The notes below the pieces were generated by a model. The model was not told the DNA's origin, made no database searches, and worked only from the letters and a program-made list of their open reading frames with translations. A program made the translations under genes and the position numbers. Source: Phallusia fumigata (taxonomy: Eukaryota > Chordata > Ascidiacea > Phlebobranchia > Ascidiidae). Taken from it: a stretch of 24,698 nt of DNA. Of this stretch, positions 21,657-24,698 are shown one piece after another (position 1 is the first letter of the stretch; every line of letters begins with the position of its first letter). The stretch lies in contig QXVZ01028480.1 in the NCBI GenBank assembly GCA_008931825.1, positions 1 through 24,698 on the forward strand. The letters run 5' to 3'.

Positions 21657-21907
21657 TTTGTAACTGTTAAAAATAAAAAGTGCCTGTGACCACGTTTTGT
21701 AACACTTTTGACTGGGTTGCTTGTATCAAGTTTGTTCCTCCTCATCACCCAATTGAATTAAGCAACATTACNATTTATTTAGGGTGTACAATTTAATTCT
21801 CTAAACAATGATTTATCTTAATCATGAGAAGCTATTAAGTTGTGGCAAACCCTAAGTGCTCAGATATTTGTAGTGTTCTTCTTAATTCTTATTACCTCTC
21901 TTCTCAG

Positions 21908-24698
21908 CATTAGGCGTGAAACCAGTGTTCATGCTCATCTTCAACATTCCAACATTATTAAAATACTTGGTTATGCAAGTTGGAACAATGAGTTTGCCAT
22001 CATACTCGAGTATGCTGAGGGTGGAAATCTTCGTGGTTACATAAAACATCATAAAGACAAAAAGATAAGTTGGAATCTAAGACTGCATTTTACACGACAA
22101 ATTGTCTCGGCTCTTTCCTACTTACACAATTATGAAAAAGGAAACATTTTTTGCCATGGAGATCTTAAACCAGAAAATATTTTGCTTACCTGCAACTTGG
22201 AAGTAAAGCTGTCTGATTTTGGTGCAGTTAACATCATAAATGGTTCTGGAGTGGTAGCCACTTCACTTGATGTGCCTAGCACTAGACAATGCACTGAATT
22301 GTATGTGTCACCTGAGTTCTATTATAAAGGTGATCCTAACCCTGCATCGGACATATACAGGTGAGTTTGTGGAAAATTAGAACTATACATCGATGTACTG
22401 TTTGTCCAAATACAGAAAAGAAAATATGACAGTCTTGTATAGTTTAACATTATCTGGAAATCAATATTACTATTTCAAATGAGGTAACAAAAAACCTTGA
22501 CAAGCCAATTAAATTGATTTTCCACATCAGTATTTTTACACAAATATATGAGCATCAAACATAAGTTATTTTTTCTTATGTTAGCACAGCTCAAGTTTGG
22601 AAAAAGAAACACTGTTTGGACAAGATGGGTCGCATAGTTACCAAAGTTTTAATATACATGCATTTTTGAATTGGTAATTGATGAAAGCCACAGCCCAATT
22701 TTGGAAAAAGAAGGCTGTAGAATAGATGTTTTATCTTTAAAAGCATTATTTTAAGTGCTCTTTTATCCTAAAATCTGTGTGTTTACTGGTGTTAGGACAA
22801 TGTATATGTGATAAAAAATGGGATTGCTTAAAAATATCTAAAATTTTACCATTTCAGCTGAATTAATTTTGATAATTTATCTGGTCACCAGTTAACCTCG
22901 ATCCTCCTTGCCTAGTTTTGGCTAAAAGTGAACATATTTAAGCAACACTGTATGAATTTTTTTCACAAGCTTGATATTTTAGAGTATTATTAATGGCCCA
23001 ATAGGAAGAGTTTTACTTCAATCCTGAAGTTGCATGTTTAAAAACTATTTTAGTAGGTTTGTTGTTTTGCTTTCAGCTTTGGAATGGTTTTGTATGAAAT
23101 TGTGACAATGTTGCCAATTTTTTTTGGATATCAACTTCCACTTGACATAATGATGGTGCGCATTAGTACTGGTATAAGACCTGATGAAAAACACATTAAA
23201 AATGTGGCTTCAAAACTTGCTGGGTTGGATCAGAGGATATTTACCTTGTTAAAGGATCTGATGAAAAAATGCTGGGATAAAGATGTATCAAAAAGGCCTT
23301 CTGCAAACATGGGTAAATTACTTTTGCAGCATAAAACAAACAGGCTGGTTGTCAGCAATTTTGAATGGTTTTTACAAACACAGTATTTAAAAAAATGCTA
23401 ATGTTGAAACCCTTGCAAACTTACTCTTGAATGCAAAAATTTATTTGCAAACATACTTTGCTCTAAACTATGTTTGAATTTTAAATGCGCTTTGGAAGAT
23501 TTGGTTTATTTGACCTATTTTACACCTCCTTTTTAGCCTCAAAAAGGATTTTCTGTTTGCACGCCATTAGCTTCAAAATATTAGGCCAAGTAAGTTCAAA
23601 TTGAAAAAGCTTGTAGTTGGGGTGCTTCTTTTTGATGTTTTTTGAACCTGAATGCCTCAGTGGTTACCTACATGTCCAAAAATGTGGTTTACCTTTGTTG
23701 TTCTGCCCTGAATGCAAAATGTCGCAAATTGTTTATGTTGCTTGTGTGTTTATGGTGCTTGTGTGTATCAGACTACTGCTTCACCAATGAAGCAGACAGT
23801 CACTTGGGACTGCTTGTCAGTCGCTTAGCTTGTGAAAATCAAGCTTAGCTTGTGAAATTGTGATTGTATGGTTTTACCTGAAACGCCTTTGTCATATCAC
23901 CAACCTACAAAGTCAATGATAAAAAATAGTTTAGCGTCTCTGCTAATTATCAACTGATATATACGTAGGGAGTGAGACTTACTGTACATCTATGCTTGCA
24001 GAAACAGGTACAATGGCAATACAAAGAATGCAATTTCTCTAGTTTAAAAGCTGACATGTTGTTTATTTTATTGATGGTAAAAACACCTTAGCTTTTATAT
24101 TACCCCTTTTACTTTGCTGCCATATACACTCAATATACAGATTGGTAGTTAAAAAACTTACCTGCCCTCAACTGTGCAAGTGCTTCAGAATCTGTGGGCC
24201 GCAAAGCTCTTTCTGGAGGGCCGTGAAGCAATTTAACATGCTATTATACGGATAGTCAGTTACATAGATAGCATTTCATGTGAATGCACCTATACAGTTT
24301 ACTGTTTGTCACACCAAAGTTGCTCACTGTAAGAGCCATGCACATAAAAACAAAAACATCCAAGTCACAAAAAAGTTTTGTATGAAAATAGTTCTGAGAT
24401 ATTCTTCTTGCATGAATTAACTGAGTGTAGCTAACTAATTTGCAATTTCGTTTTTCGCAATATTTCCTAGTTTTCCACCAATACAAGTGGTTTTGAAAAG
24501 TGGGGCGTGAGCGTGAATCTGTTTGCAGGAAAAAACTTATGTTTGTTTTAAAGCTTTGCTACAATTTTTATTAAAGTGGAATTTACCAAAGCATAGAAGG
24601 TATTATATCCCACTAAAATTTAAACAAACTTGTTTGATAGTCCTGCAGCAACTTATGGAAGAAGCTTATGATGATCACACTGAACCTGCAAGCACTTC
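21908..24698 (+). CDS. Protein kinase (TKL/RIPK-like, non-RD), C-lobe exons, partial at both ends
   Basis: Exons: 21908-22360, 23077-23312 and 24641 to beyond the edge; donors GTGAGT and GTAAAT, phases 2 and 1. The first exon opens with the alpha-C helix (RRETSVHAHL, with the Glu), then HSNIIKILGY, hinge LEYAEGGNLRGYI, catalytic loop CHGDLKPENILL, and DFG in LSDFGAVN. The activation segment ends YVSPEF, followed by ASDIY. The second exon continues SFGMVLYEIVT and reaches CWDKDVSKRPSANM; the third resumes with VLQQLMEEAYDD, the usual final kinase helix. HGD replaces HRD, a non-RD loop like those of several RIPK and IRAK-related innate signalling kinases; catalytic Asp, Asn and DFG Asp are intact. 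The glycine loop and VAIK lysine exons are not visible upstream; they may be missing at the N at 21772 or lie farther away. The open frame past 23312 is intron read-through. Confidence 0.9.
22361..24640. other. Two kinase introns (22361-23076 and 23313-24640)
   Basis: No separate gene is visible. The second intron includes GTGGGCCGCAAAGCTC and GGAGGGCCGTGAAGC around 24195-24230, words common in hAT elements, but no ends or target duplication were found. A 68-codon plus-strand frame at 23642 lies wholly in the intron and resembles no family. Near 23828-23860 a short tandem repeat CTTAGCTTGTGAAA occurs twice. Confidence 0.5.

Larger units (their letters stand above)
19718..21907. other. Divergent intergenic region between L27 and the kinase
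   Basis: L27 runs left and the kinase runs right, so promoters of both may lie here. Contents: a CG-rich palindrome at 20135-20151; a hAT-like single end CAGGGATTCTTAAACTG at about 20219 with no partner found; a plus-strand ATG at 20726 opening 31 codons (MIDLVQLLRWGFPAFKRC) to a GTAAGT donor after 20819, a possible first exon of unknown identity; a MITE at 20992-21656; and an N at 21772. No kinase N-lobe exon with a glycine loop or VAIK lysine was found. Confidence 0.5.

Noticed and set aside
21840..21907. Start of the kinase frame upstream of the acceptor
   Set aside because: The stretch ends in a pyrimidine-rich CTCTCTTCTCAG acceptor and encodes a hydrophobic run unlike a kinase N-lobe.
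23313..23401. Kinase C-terminus ending at the TAA at 23401
   Set aside because: The GTAAAT donor at 23313 joins in phase to the exon at 24641, restoring the usual RPS...VLQQL kinase ending; the stop lies in read-through intron.
1..24698. CRISPR array, operon, riboswitch or prokaryotic island
   Set aside because: All firm genes have spliceosomal introns and animal protein families; no spaced direct-repeat array or bacterial-type gene was seen.

Overview
This window looks like nuclear DNA from a compact, intron-rich, AT-rich invertebrate deuterostome genome, most likely an ascidian of the Ciona type. The evidence is five ordinary animal genes with short GT-AG introns and small exons, several non-autonomous hAT transposons, and single-N contig joins flanked by diverged repeats of the same sequence. 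Those repeats are what unmerged haplotypes of a very heterozygous animal look like. The genus is an inference; no species-specific marker was identified.

Layout. (1) 10-2598, minus: 5' part of an SLC23-type nucleobase/ascorbate transporter gene, five coding exons, running off the left edge. (2) 2599-4038: intergenic, with a 304-bp hAT-type MITE at 2761-3064. (3) 4039-9446, minus: a complete nine-exon caspase gene whose introns hold a second MITE (8193-8440), a GTT/GCT-rich tract, an unresolved CCGGA-rich repeat and an uncollapsed haplotype duplication around the N at 7457. (4) 9447-11372: the caspase promoter side plus weak signs of a small plus-strand gene ending near 11250. (5) 11373-13827, minus: a complete seven-exon opsin that keeps the retinal-binding lysine but has lost NPxxY, like RGR/retinochrome photoisomerases. 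(6) 13828-18201: no firm gene; most of it is one locus present twice as two alleles (14980-16458 and 16460-18098). (7) 18202-19717, minus: complete four-exon mitochondrial ribosomal protein L27. (8) 19718-21907: probable divergent promoter region with a GC palindrome, and a 665-bp hAT MITE with a perfect 8-bp target duplication. (9) 21908-24698, plus: C-lobe of a non-RD, RIPK/TKL-like protein kinase, continuing off the right edge. Its N-lobe exons were not found, and an assembly N lies just upstream.

The genes are neighbours rather than a pathway: transporter, apoptosis protease, photopigment, mitoribosome protein and signalling kinase. Exon models were built by hand, joining splice sites whose reading phases agree and whose translation matches the family. 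The phases close exactly for all five genes. I found no convincing new multi-gene system. The items most worth a second look are the photoisomerase-like opsin, the altered caspase substrate pocket, the HGD kinase without a visible N-lobe, and a conserved run of hairpins in the duplicated non-coding locus.
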